NCBI GenBank assembly: GCA_024400915.1
Contig: JAKSLX010000013.1
Coordinates: 1 to 64,000, forward strand
From: Treponema sp.
GTDB lineage: Bacteria > Spirochaetota > Spirochaetia > Treponematales > Treponemataceae
Length of the DNA: 64,000 nucleotides
Direction of reading: 5' to 3'
The position numbers and the translations under genes were made by a program. Shown one piece after another: positions 43,221-50,774 of the stretch (positions are counted from its first letter, which is position 1; each line of letters opens with the position of its first letter). The notes below the pieces were generated by a model. The model did no database searches. It was not told the DNA's origin and was given only the letters and a program-made list of their open reading frames with translations.

Positions 43221-46004
43221 ATGAGCAATAACGAAAACACAGTTTACATTCTTGATTCCTACGGTCTCATCTATAGAGCATATTTTGCATTGATGAATCA
43301 TCCTCTTACAAATTCAAAGGGAGAGAACATCAGCGCCGTAGTAATATTCTTCAGAAACCTGAAAGCACTTCTCGATAAATATAAGCCAAGCTATCTTGCC
43401 GCAGCCTTTGATTCCAGGACAAAGACCTTCCGTCATGAAATGTTTCCTGAGTACAAGGCAAACAGAGAAAAAACTCCAGAAGATCTTCACGCTCAGGTTC
43501 CGTGGATTGAAGAAATTCTTGAAGCCTTTGGTGTTCCAGTTCTTCGTGCTGATACCTATGAAGCTGACGATATTATTGCTACCGTTGCAAGAAAGTGCGC
43601 AGAAGAAAACCGCGAATGCCGCATTTTAAGCGGTGACAAGGATCTTCTTCAGCTGGTGACTGAAACCTGTAAGGAAATGCAGCCAGACAAGGCAAACGGC
43701 GGATGGGATACCATGGGTGTTGAAGAAGTCAAGGCAAAGTGGGGAATAGGACCTGACCTTATTTTGGACTACCTTTCACTTGTTGGTGACAGTGCTGACA
43801 ATGTTCCTGGAGTCAAAGGCGTTGGTGAAAAGACTGCTCTTAAATTATTGAATGAATACGGTTCCCTTGATGGAATCGGTGAACATCGTGACGAAATCAA
43901 GGGTGCGCTGGGTGAAAAAATTCGTGCAGACTGGGACAATGCTGGAAAATCAAAGGAACTGATTAAACTTGTTGATGATGCTCCTGTTGAAATTGATTTT
44001 GAGAAATTTTCTACAGCAACAAATGATTTTTCAGCCTGTGCAAAAGCCCTTTCAAAATACGGTGCCTATGCTGCTGCCAAGGCTTATGATTCTGCAAAAG
44101 AGCTGCCAGCCGAAAATAAACCTTCTGCGGAAACCAAGGAAATCCCTCAGGAAGAAGTTGCAGCAGAGGTAAAGCAGAACAAGGGGAGTTACAGGGCGGT
44201 TACTGTTCTTTCTGATCTAACGGATTTTGTCGATAGCTTTTTGTCTTCGAAAGAAAAGGTAATTGCCTTTGATACTGAAACTGATGGTCTTGAGACCTAT
44301 AAAGCAAATCTTGTAGGCTTCAGTCTTTGCCATAAAAAGGGTGAGGGAATCTATGTTCCTGTTGTTCTTGCTGGCGGAATGTTTGCACCTCCTACTATTT
44401 CAAAAAAAGATTGCCTTATGGAACTTGAAAAAATTCTCTGCAATCCAAAAGTTACGGTTGTGATGCACAATGGAAAATTCGACATTGAGATTTTAAAATC
44501 CAATGGAATGGAAAAGGAATTTAACTGCAGAATATTCGATACAATGATTGCAGCGTGGCTTTTGAATCCAGGTGCTTCGGGTAAGTCTCCGTTCAGCCTT
44601 GAGTATCTTGGGGAAACAAAACTCGGTCTTAAGGGAATTGAATTCAAGGATCTTGTAAAGAAGGGGCAGACATTTGCTGATGTACCTCTTGAACAGGCTG
44701 CAGAATATGGAGCAGAAGACAGCGACTTTACGTTCCAGCTATATGATGTTTTCGCTGGTCAGATTAAGGAAAAGAAACTTGCTGATCTTTATGAGATGGA
44801 AATGAAAGTTCTTCCCATCCTTGTCGATATGGAGCTTGAAGGAATTCATCTTGATAAAAATGCACTTAAAGAATACAGCGTTGAGCTTGCTAGACTTATT
44901 GAAGATAAAGAAAAGGAAATCCACGGTCTTGCAGGTCATGAGTTCAACATAGCTTCCACCAAACAGCTTCAGACAGTTTTATTTGAAGAAAAAGGCTTTA
45001 AGACTGCAAAGAAAACAAAAACCGGTTACAGCACGGATACTGCCGTCTTAGAGGAACTTGCGGAAACAACTGATGATCCTCTTCCAAAGGTAATTCTTGA
45101 TTACCGTTCATACACTAAGCTTCAATCAACTTATGTAGAAGCCCTTCCAGTTCTTGCTGACAAAAACGGAAGAATACATACATCATTCCTTCAGACAGGA
45201 ACTGCAACAGGACGACTTTCAAGCCGTGATCCAAATCTTCAGAATATTCCTGTTCGCGATGATGCAGGTAGAAGAATCAGATCTGCTTTTACAGCAATGC
45301 CTGGCAAGGTTTTGATTTCCGCTGACTATTCTCAGATTGAACTTGTAGTGCTTGCCCATCTTAGTGGCGACAAAAATTTAAGCAGTGCATTTATCAACGG
45401 CATAGATGTTCATAAGTCTACAGCAGCTCTTGTTTACAACAAGACTCCTGATGAAGTTACTCCCGAACAGCGTCGCTTTGCAAAGACTGTCAACTTTGGA
45501 GTCATGTATGGAATGAGTGCTTTCCGTCTTGCCAATGAACTTAACATCAGCAGGACAGAAGCTAAGAATTTCATCGAACAATATTTCATGACTTACAGTT
45601 CCGTTAAGAAATTTCTGGACGATACAAAAGAAAATGCAAAGAACAATGGTTATGTAGAAACAATAACTGGTCGCCGCCGATATATTCCAGAAATCAGGTC
45701 CTCAAATAAAATGGTTCTTCAGGGAGCCGAAAGAATTGCGATCAATACCCCGATCCAGGGTAGTGCGGCAGATATTGTAAAGACTGCAATGATCAATGTT
45801 TCAAAAAAAATAAAGGAAACAGAAAGTCCTCTTAAGATGCTTCTTCAGGTTCACGATGAACTTATCTTTGAATGTCCTGATGATGAATCAGAGATAAAGA
45901 AAGCAGTTGAGCTCATTCAGTCTGAAATGGAAAATGCCTTTGCCCTCAATGTTCCTCTTAGGGTCAGCATAGAATATGGCAGAAACTGGGGAGAATTCCA
46001 CTGA
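43221..46004 (+). CDS. polA: DNA polymerase I
   Basis: A 927-residue enzyme with all three domains. The 5' nuclease domain (about 1-295) has AAAFDSRTKTFRHEMFPEYK, YEADDIIATVA and GDSADNVPGVKGVGEKTA. The 3'-5' proofreading exonuclease (about 340-530) looks active, with FDTETDGLE, MHNGKFDIEI and YGAEDSDFT. The polymerase domain (about 560-927) has TGRLSSRDPNLQNIPVR, DYSQIELVVLAHLSGD, RRFAKTVNFGVMYG and QVHDELIFE. The start is the ATG at 43221 (MSNNEN); the frame opens at 43158 without homology. TATACT ends 7 bases before this ATG. Its stop overlaps the coaE start (TGATG). Confidence 0.97.
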   Translation: MSNNENTVYILDSYGLIYRAYFALMNHPLTNSKGENISAVVIFFRNLKALLDKYKPSYLAAAFDSRTKTFRHEMFPEYKANREKTPEDLHAQVPWIEEILEAFGVPVLRADTYEADDIIATVARKCAEENRECRILSGDKDLLQLVTETCKEMQPDKANGGWDTMGVEEVKAKWGIGPDLILDYLSLVGDSADNVPGVKGVGEKTALKLLNEYGSLDGIGEHRDEIKGALGEKIRADWDNAGKSKELIKLVDDAPVEIDFEKFSTATNDFSACAKALSKYGAYAAAKAYDSAKELPAENKPSAETKEIPQEEVAAEVKQNKGSYRAVTVLSDLTDFVDSFLSSKEKVIAFDTETDGLETYKANLVGFSLCHKKGEGIYVPVVLAGGMFAPPTISKKDCLMELEKILCNPKVTVVMHNGKFDIEILKSNGMEKEFNCRIFDTMIAAWLLNPGASGKSPFSLEYLGETKLGLKGIEFKDLVKKGQTFADVPLEQAAEYGAEDSDFTFQLYDVFAGQIKEKKLADLYEMEMKVLPILVDMELEGIHLDKNALKEYSVELARLIEDKEKEIHGLAGHEFNIASTKQLQTVLFEEKGFKTAKKTKTGYSTDTAVLEELAETTDDPLPKVILDYRSYTKLQSTYVEALPVLADKNGRIHTSFLQTGTATGRLSSRDPNLQNIPVRDDAGRRIRSAFTAMPGKVLISADYSQIELVVLAHLSGDKNLSSAFINGIDVHKSTAALVYNKTPDEVTPEQRRFAKTVNFGVMYGMSAFRLANELNISRTEAKNFIEQYFMTYSSVKKFLDDTKENAKNNGYVETITGRRRYIPEIRSSNKMVLQGAERIAINTPIQGSAADIVKTAMINVSKKIKETESPLKMLLQVHDELIFECPDDESEIKKAVELIQSEMENAFALNVPLRVSIEYGRNWGEFH

Positions 46005-46615
46005 TGGTTTTCTGTGTTACAGGTCCAATGGCTGCAGGAAAAAATTTTGTTTCTTCACTTCTTGAAAAACAGGAGTTCAATGGAAAATCATTTGTTTCCA
46101 TCGATGCTGATGTTGTTGGTCATAAGGCAGTGGAAAATTCAAAGGATAAAATCCTTGAAACTTTTGGAGAATTAGCACGACAAAAAGGGATTCGGCTTGC
46201 TGATGATAATGGAAACATAATTCGAAGAAACCTTGGTGCCCTTATTTTTGGAAATGACGAACTTGTTGCAAAGCAGGAATCAATTGTCTATCTGGAAATT
46301 ACTTCAATAATCAATCATTTTATAGAAGTAAATAATGACAAAAATGTCCTTGTGAATGCAACTGTTCTATATAAAGTGCCCGTAATCAAGCGTATGGATG
46401 CAATTATATATGTTGATTGCCCTTTTTTTATCAGGCTGTTTAGGGCAAAAAAGCGGGATGGAATGAAAATAAGGCTTATTCTTGCAAGGTTCAAAAGCCA
46501 GAAGAATTTATATTCGGCTTATAAAAACACAGGGGTGAAAATATATAGAATTCTAAATGCTGGCAGTCAAAAAAGATTATTAAAAAAATTGCAAATACTC
46601 ATTACTAATTGCTAA
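46004..46615 (+). CDS. coaE: dephospho-CoA kinase
   Basis: A 203-residue P-loop kinase for the last step of CoA synthesis. The P-loop is GPMAAGKNF, a variant of the usual GGIGSGKS. ADVVGHKAVE corresponds to the substrate-binding DADxxxH motif, and LINATVLYK-like VLVNATVLYKV and the lid region (FRAKKRDGMKI) follow the family. Starts at the ATG overlapping the polA stop, so it is translationally coupled, a common polA-coaE arrangement. The atypical P-loop slightly lowers confidence. Confidence 0.85.
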   Translation: MVFCVTGPMAAGKNFVSSLLEKQEFNGKSFVSIDADVVGHKAVENSKDKILETFGELARQKGIRLADDNGNIIRRNLGALIFGNDELVAKQESIVYLEITSIINHFIEVNNDKNVLVNATVLYKVPVIKRMDAIIYVDCPFFIRLFRAKKRDGMKIRLILARFKSQKNLYSAYKNTGVKIYRILNAGSQKRLLKKLQILITNC

Positions 46616-46698
46616 TTTATAATTTCAAAGTTCCGATAATTTATGTATGGATACTGGCGTTTATGTTTCTTAATTTTAACGCTGGTAGGGGATAAAAT

Positions 46699-47628
46699 AT
46701 GGAACAGAAAAGAACAATTTGGATTGTACTCGCAGCTGGAATATTTTTGCTTGTTGTCATTGGAACAGCTGTAATCATACACTCTGGCGATGTAAAAAAA
46801 GATACATCTGCTATAGTTCAGAATGAAAAGGGAACTGTATGGATGTCTCCTGATGTTGCTCAGAGCAGAAGGGAAGATTTCCTTGCAAATAATTCTGTAT
46901 CAAGTCCTGTTGAAGAAAAGAAGGAAGAACCTGTAGTTGCAGAAACACCATCCGTTACAACTTCAATGGCTTCTCCTGCTGAAGGAACAACTCAAATCGA
47001 AAATATGACTGTAATTGCTACCGGCAATACAAATGTCTATACAATCGGTGCTGAAGGTCCTGCAACAATTGATCTTAATGGCAATGGCGGATTTGAACCT
47101 GCTGAAAACGCACCTGCTGCAAAAACTTCTGCCGTTACCGCAAAAAATGCTGCCGCAGAAGTTGCAATCAGAGAAACAAATACTGTAAGACGCAATGTTG
47201 AAACAAGCGATGTACTTGTTGAAAACAAATACAGGGAAGAATCAAATGTTGTTGCAAAGGCTTCAAGCAACAAGACTGCAACTGTCAAGAAAGCTCCTGC
47301 ACCGGCTACATCGAAGAAAGCTGCTCCTGTAAAGACTGCTGCTAAGACATCAGCATCTGTTTCAACTGAAAAGGTTCCGGATAGATTCTGGGTTCAGTGT
47401 GCATCGTACAGCGCAAAGAAAAATGCTGATGAAGCAAAGGCAACTCTTGAAGAAAAGAAAATTCAGTGTGAAGTGTTTACCTTTACTGATGGAAAGGGTG
47501 AACTTCACTACCGTCTCCGCGTTGGTCCTTACACAACAAAGGGTGAAGCAGATTACTGGAAGAAGCGCATTGATGAAATGCCACAGTTTGCAAAGAACGG
47601 AACATTCGTAACAAATACTTCAAAATAA
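46699..47628 (+). CDS. membrane-anchored SPOR-domain protein
   Basis: A 309-residue protein. A TM helix near the N-terminus (about 7-28) follows a short cytoplasmic start. A long low-complexity extracytoplasmic linker rich in Ala, Thr, Lys and Val (about 30-230) leads to a C-terminal SPOR domain (about 232-305; RFWVQCASYSAKKNADEAKATLE ... LHYRLRVGPYTTKGEADYWKKRI). This is the FtsN/DedD-like layout for septal or lateral peptidoglycan binding. A GGGGA Shine-Dalgarno lies before the ATG. A terminator follows. Confidence 0.85.
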   Translation: MEQKRTIWIVLAAGIFLLVVIGTAVIIHSGDVKKDTSAIVQNEKGTVWMSPDVAQSRREDFLANNSVSSPVEEKKEEPVVAETPSVTTSMASPAEGTTQIENMTVIATGNTNVYTIGAEGPATIDLNGNGGFEPAENAPAAKTSAVTAKNAAAEVAIRETNTVRRNVETSDVLVENKYREESNVVAKASSNKTATVKKAPAPATSKKAAPVKTAAKTSASVSTEKVPDRFWVQCASYSAKKNADEAKATLEEKKIQCEVFTFTDGKGELHYRLRVGPYTTKGEADYWKKRIDEMPQFAKNGTFVTNTSK

Positions 47629-47649
47629 ATATCCATAGAAAATATCCAA

Positions 47650-47680
47650 GGGCTGTCTTTTATGACAGCTCTTTTTTTTG
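47650..47680 (+). terminator. rho-independent terminator
   Basis: The hairpin GGGCTGTC / GACAGCTC is followed by eight T; it also sits immediately before the ybaK -10. Confidence 0.75.
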
Positions 47681-47694
47681 TATAATCCTTAACC

Positions 47695-48180
47695 ATGAAA
47701 AAAACAAATGCCATGAGAATCCTTGATGGACTTAAAATTCCATATGAGGCAAAAGAATATGATGATGATGGGGAACACGAACTTGCAAAAGGTGCTGCCG
47801 AAAGAACTGCTGAAAAGCTTGGTGTTGCACCTGAATGTGTTTTTAAGACAATAGTTTTCCGCACTGATACAAAAGAAATTGTTGTTTTCTGCCAGAGTGC
47901 TGTCCATGAAATAAACCTAAAGAAAGCTCGAAATGCCTGTGGAGCAAAGGAAGTTACTCCCGTTAAACAGGAAGAACTGCTTGCTTTGACAGGATACATT
48001 CGTGGCGGTTGTTCTCCTGTTGGAATGAAAAGAAAATTCCGTACCTTCATAGACAGTTCTGCCATGTCGCAGGAAAAGATTAACATCAGCGGTGGTCAGC
48101 GTGGCATTCAGCTGACTCTTGCGCCTGCAGACCTTGTGAAAGCCTGCGATGCAGAGGTTGTTGATCTTGTTCTTGAATGA
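47695..48180 (+). CDS. ybaK: YbaK/EbsC-type Cys-tRNA(Pro) deacylase
   Basis: A 161-residue trans-editing enzyme that removes mischarged cysteine from tRNA-Pro. Family features are the catalytic Lys in ECVFKTIVFRTD, the VHEINLKKAR helix, and GYIRGGCSPVGMKRKFRTFID with ISGGQRGIQLTLAPADL. The length is standard. TATAAT (47681-47686) ends 8 bases before the ATG, with no Shine-Dalgarno. It is a single-gene unit followed by a terminator. Confidence 0.93.
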   Translation: MKKTNAMRILDGLKIPYEAKEYDDDGEHELAKGAAERTAEKLGVAPECVFKTIVFRTDTKEIVVFCQSAVHEINLKKARNACGAKEVTPVKQEELLALTGYIRGGCSPVGMKRKFRTFIDSSAMSQEKINISGGQRGIQLTLAPADLVKACDAEVVDLVLE

Positions 48181-48238
48181 AGTGTTAAAAAAATAATTTG
48201 TTTTTTATATTTGCAACTAATTTAAACTTTTTGTGTCG

Positions 48239-48275
48239 AATACTGTGGAATTATCTGAATTCTGCAGTATTTTTG
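48239..48275 (+). terminator. rho-independent terminator of ybaK
   Basis: The 14-position stem AATACTGTGGAATT / AATTCTGCAGTATT, containing two G-U pairs, is followed by TTTTTG. Confidence 0.75.
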
Positions 48276-48319
48276 TTTTAAATCTCTATATGTAAAACCA
48301 TTATTTTAGGGAGAATATA

Positions 48320-48829
48320 ATGGCTATTATTAGTGCTTTGATTAAGAAAGTGTTCGATGAAAACAAGGAAAAGTTTGCGTTCAATGTTCCAGAAGAGTCT
48401 GAAAAACTTACATTTGCTGAATATGCGGTATGCTGTGCAAAGATAAATGGACTTTTAAAATCAAAGGGACTTTCAAAGGGAGACTGTATTGCAGTTCTTC
48501 TTGGCCGAAATAAGGAATATCTCATCGCTCAGACGGCAGGTCTTTTGTATGGTTATAAGCTTGTTCTTCTTGATCAGGGATCTCTTGCAGAAGCTGTAAT
48601 CCGTTCAGTCTATATGCCTGAGCATATGGGAAATGATATTGCGGCTCTTATTGCTCCATTTACTTTTATTGCAGGTGATTCTGTTACGGAACAGATGCTT
48701 TCGGATGAAATCAAAAAGAAGTTGCCATCTTATATGCTTCCAAATTCTTTTGTAAAGCTTGATGTTTTACCTGTAAATGCCAACGGTAAACTTGACCGCA
48801 ATGCCTTGAAGGATCCGAAAAACCTATAG
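48320..48829 (+). pseudogene. internally deleted AMP-binding (adenylation) enzyme, in-frame remnant
   Basis: A 169-residue open frame whose two ends belong to an adenylate-forming enzyme of about 500 residues. The N-terminus (about 28-90; LTFAEYAVCCAKINGLLKSK, GDCIAVLLGRNKEYLIAQTAG) matches the start of the A-domain core. The C-terminus (about 115-169; LPSYMLPNSFVKLDVLPVNA followed by NGKLDR) matches the mobile C-terminal subdomain with its catalytic Lys. The whole central core is missing, including the TSGTTGxPKG loop and the ATP-binding Asp. The frame is intact, with GGGAG before the ATG, so a deletion product or a repurposed small protein are both possible. Confidence 0.75.
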
Positions 48830-48844
48830 TATTAATTTAAAATT

Positions 48845-48882
48845 AATGGCTATGTCCATAAAAAATACATAGCCATTATAAA
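48845..48882 (+). terminator. rho-independent terminator
   Basis: The 10-bp stem ATGGCTATGT / ACATAGCCAT is followed by an A/T-rich tail, after the adenylation remnant. Confidence 0.65.
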
Positions 48883-48897
48883 AAAAACATATATATA

Positions 48898-48930
48898 ATA
48901 ATCCCAGTTTTCCATGGCAACTGGGATTAC
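48898..48930 (-). terminator. hairpin ending the SUMF1-gene transcript
   Basis: The perfect 9-bp stem ATCCCAGTT / AACTGGGAT, read on the minus strand, is followed by an AT-rich tract with interrupted T runs. Confidence 0.5.
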
Positions 48931-48961
48931 AGAAATTTTATATAAATTACTAAACGATAAA

Positions 48962-50341
48962 TTACTTTTTACAAACCAAACGGAATCCGTTTCTGAAATT
49001 TCTTTCTTCAATATTTTTGCATTCATAATATGCATCAACAAGAGGTGTATATTCGTCAATATCATGAATATAACTAAATCCGTTATAAGTATAAAAAGTG
49101 TCAAGCATATTCAGACCAACACGGCGAAATTCTAATTCCTGTTCATTATTTTCTACATAACAGAATTCGTTGAGGTTTCCAAGAACATCATATAAACCTA
49201 ATGGACTAGGAGCCCTGGTTCCTACAGAATGAGTATGTCCATTGCTGTTCATTTCATACCAACAGGATGCCTCAAAAGTTTCGTAGTTATCAAACCAATA
49301 ATCTTCATTTATACTATCAACTTCTACATCCGGTTCACGATGAAAGCCTCTGATAACAAACTGCATCTCTTCGTAGGAAGGCAAACGATATCCGTTAGCT
49401 TCTTTGTCAATCTTCAATTTAAAATTACCAATATCAATGGGAAGACCTTTTTTTTCATCATATTCCCATTTAGAAACATCAGTTGTTCCATTTACAGAAA
49501 AAACCGGCTGCAGACCTTTTGATTGGCTTAACTTATTGCAGAATATTGCAATATCAATTACATTCACCTTTTCTACAGGAAGGGTCTTTGGATTATCTTC
49601 GGGATAAAGATCAAGAGATTCACGATCGTATAAATATTTATAACTTACAGAACCTTCTTTGAAAAAACTTGGATTGATGCCCGTAATTTTTTCGTAAAGT
49701 TCCTGAGTTACCATTGTTGCCTGCATTTTTATATCAGTTCCCGGCAAATCAATAAATTCAAAAGTATTTTCTGGACCTTTTCTAGCGGCAGGTAAAATAT
49801 GGACATTGGGCATACCGAAAAGGAGTGTTTTATCCAATAATTCTTTTGATTCAAAGAAAACTGCATCAAATGCTTCACATCTAAAATTTTCTACAGTTTC
49901 AACTGTTGCAGGAATGTAAAGGAATGGTAACCTATATCTGTCGTCATAGTTAAACCAAATTCCTTCATAACCTTCGTATTCTGCTATGTCAAAACTTGCA
50001 ATTCTTTTTACAGAACCAGGAATTTTAATTTTGTTACATCTCCAGTACATTTCCCAGAAGTGATAAAGACTAGGTTCTGAAGGAAATTCGTCTATGTTGA
50101 TGTCTATCACATTGATCCCTTCAGGAATGTTAAGGTTATAATTAAATTTTTTATCTGTAATCTGGTTAACCTTTTGAAGTTCATCTTTCATCTGATTAAG
50201 CATATCAACAGCATCGTAAATTTTAAGTCCTTTATAATCTGGGTTTTGCTTCATTTTTGATGGAATCAGACTTTCCAGACTGCGGATTTCTGAATCTGAT
50301 TTTGTATTTGATTCTGGAGGCAAATTATTATTATTTGTCAT
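48962..50341 (-). CDS. formylglycine-generating-enzyme-like (SUMF1) protein with LRR-like N-terminal region
   Basis: A 459-residue protein without a clear signal peptide. Residues about 70-205 show a degenerate BspA-like leucine-rich pattern (LNIPEGINVIDI, IKIPGSVKRIASF, LYIPATVETVENF). Residues about 215-459 form a C-type-lectin-like FGE/SUMF1 domain (MVTQELYEKITGINPSFF, VNVIDIAIFCNKLS, GYRLPSYEEMQF, SVGTRAPSPLGLYDVLGN, RNFRNGFRLVCKK). I do not see the paired catalytic cysteines of true formylglycine enzymes, so it is probably a binding or structural relative. AGGAGAA precedes the ATG. No diversity-generating retroelement is nearby. Confidence 0.8.
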   Translation of the reverse strand: MTNNNNLPPESNTKSDSEIRSLESLIPSKMKQNPDYKGLKIYDAVDMLNQMKDELQKVNQITDKKFNYNLNIPEGINVIDINIDEFPSEPSLYHFWEMYWRCNKIKIPGSVKRIASFDIAEYEGYEGIWFNYDDRYRLPFLYIPATVETVENFRCEAFDAVFFESKELLDKTLLFGMPNVHILPAARKGPENTFEFIDLPGTDIKMQATMVTQELYEKITGINPSFFKEGSVSYKYLYDRESLDLYPEDNPKTLPVEKVNVIDIAIFCNKLSQSKGLQPVFSVNGTTDVSKWEYDEKKGLPIDIGNFKLKIDKEANGYRLPSYEEMQFVIRGFHREPDVEVDSINEDYWFDNYETFEASCWYEMNSNGHTHSVGTRAPSPLGLYDVLGNLNEFCYVENNEQELEFRRVGLNMLDTFYTYNGFSYIHDIDEYTPLVDAYYECKNIEERNFRNGFRLVCKK

Positions 50342-50604
50342 GTCTGTATGTTCTCCTGATTTATATGAATACTTTAAAAGTTTACCACAATTTAAATTCC
50401 TTTGCCACAGACTTTATAAAGGTTTGATTGCAATATCATATATGACTTCAGCAGTTCATCCATAAAATCATCTGTATCTTACGGTGCATAGATTAAAAGT
50501 TTTTTTATACGGAATCCTAGCTTCCATATTTTTTTCTTATTAGCTTCATCATATAAAACAATATATTCGATTTTCAGAAAATGTCAGATTTTTTTTGTAT
50601 AAAA
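50342..50604. other. AT-rich intergenic region, mostly empty
   Basis: About 260 bases upstream of the SUMF1 gene. It should hold that gene's promoter on the minus strand (a weak TTGTGG-17-CATATA arrangement is visible). I see no gene or repeat in the rest. Confidence 0.4.
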
Positions 50605-50760
50605 AATACTCCAGGTCGGCTGGAGGTTCAGAAAGCTTTAGGTTATGTGAACGGAAAGAAGCGGTGCGCATGGCAGTCGATTCAGTGCGCTATAGCGCTG
50701 GCCGGTAACAAAGGGTTACACCCGCAGAGCAAACCACCGGCTGAGCCGGTGGTTTTGATT
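50605..50760 (+). ncRNA. GC-rich structured island, candidate ncRNA or mobile-element 3' remnant
   Basis: A compact GC-rich island in AT-rich surroundings. Hairpins in order are CTCCAG-GTCGG-CTGGAG (50609-50625), GTTCA / TGAAC (50626-50652), GCGCA / TGCGC (50666-50690) or the alternative GCGC-TATA-GCGC, GGTAAC / GTTAC(A)CC (50704-50722) and a final 11-bp stem with a TGA loop (50731-50755) followed by TGATT. A 68-residue frame (50581-50787) crosses it but looks like a by-product. The final hairpin could terminate plus transcripts. It resembles the hairpin-dense ends of IS200/IS605-type elements, whose ends encode guide-RNA scaffolds, but no transposase or TnpB/IscB frame remains. Confidence 0.5.
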
Positions 50761-50774
50761 CGAAAGATTATGGA

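Noticed and set aside
48962..50341. Target gene of a diversity-generating retroelement (SUMF1/C-lectin fold)
   Set aside because: No reverse transcriptase, template repeat or accessory gene is seen nearby, and the gene end shows no adenine-variable repeat pattern.
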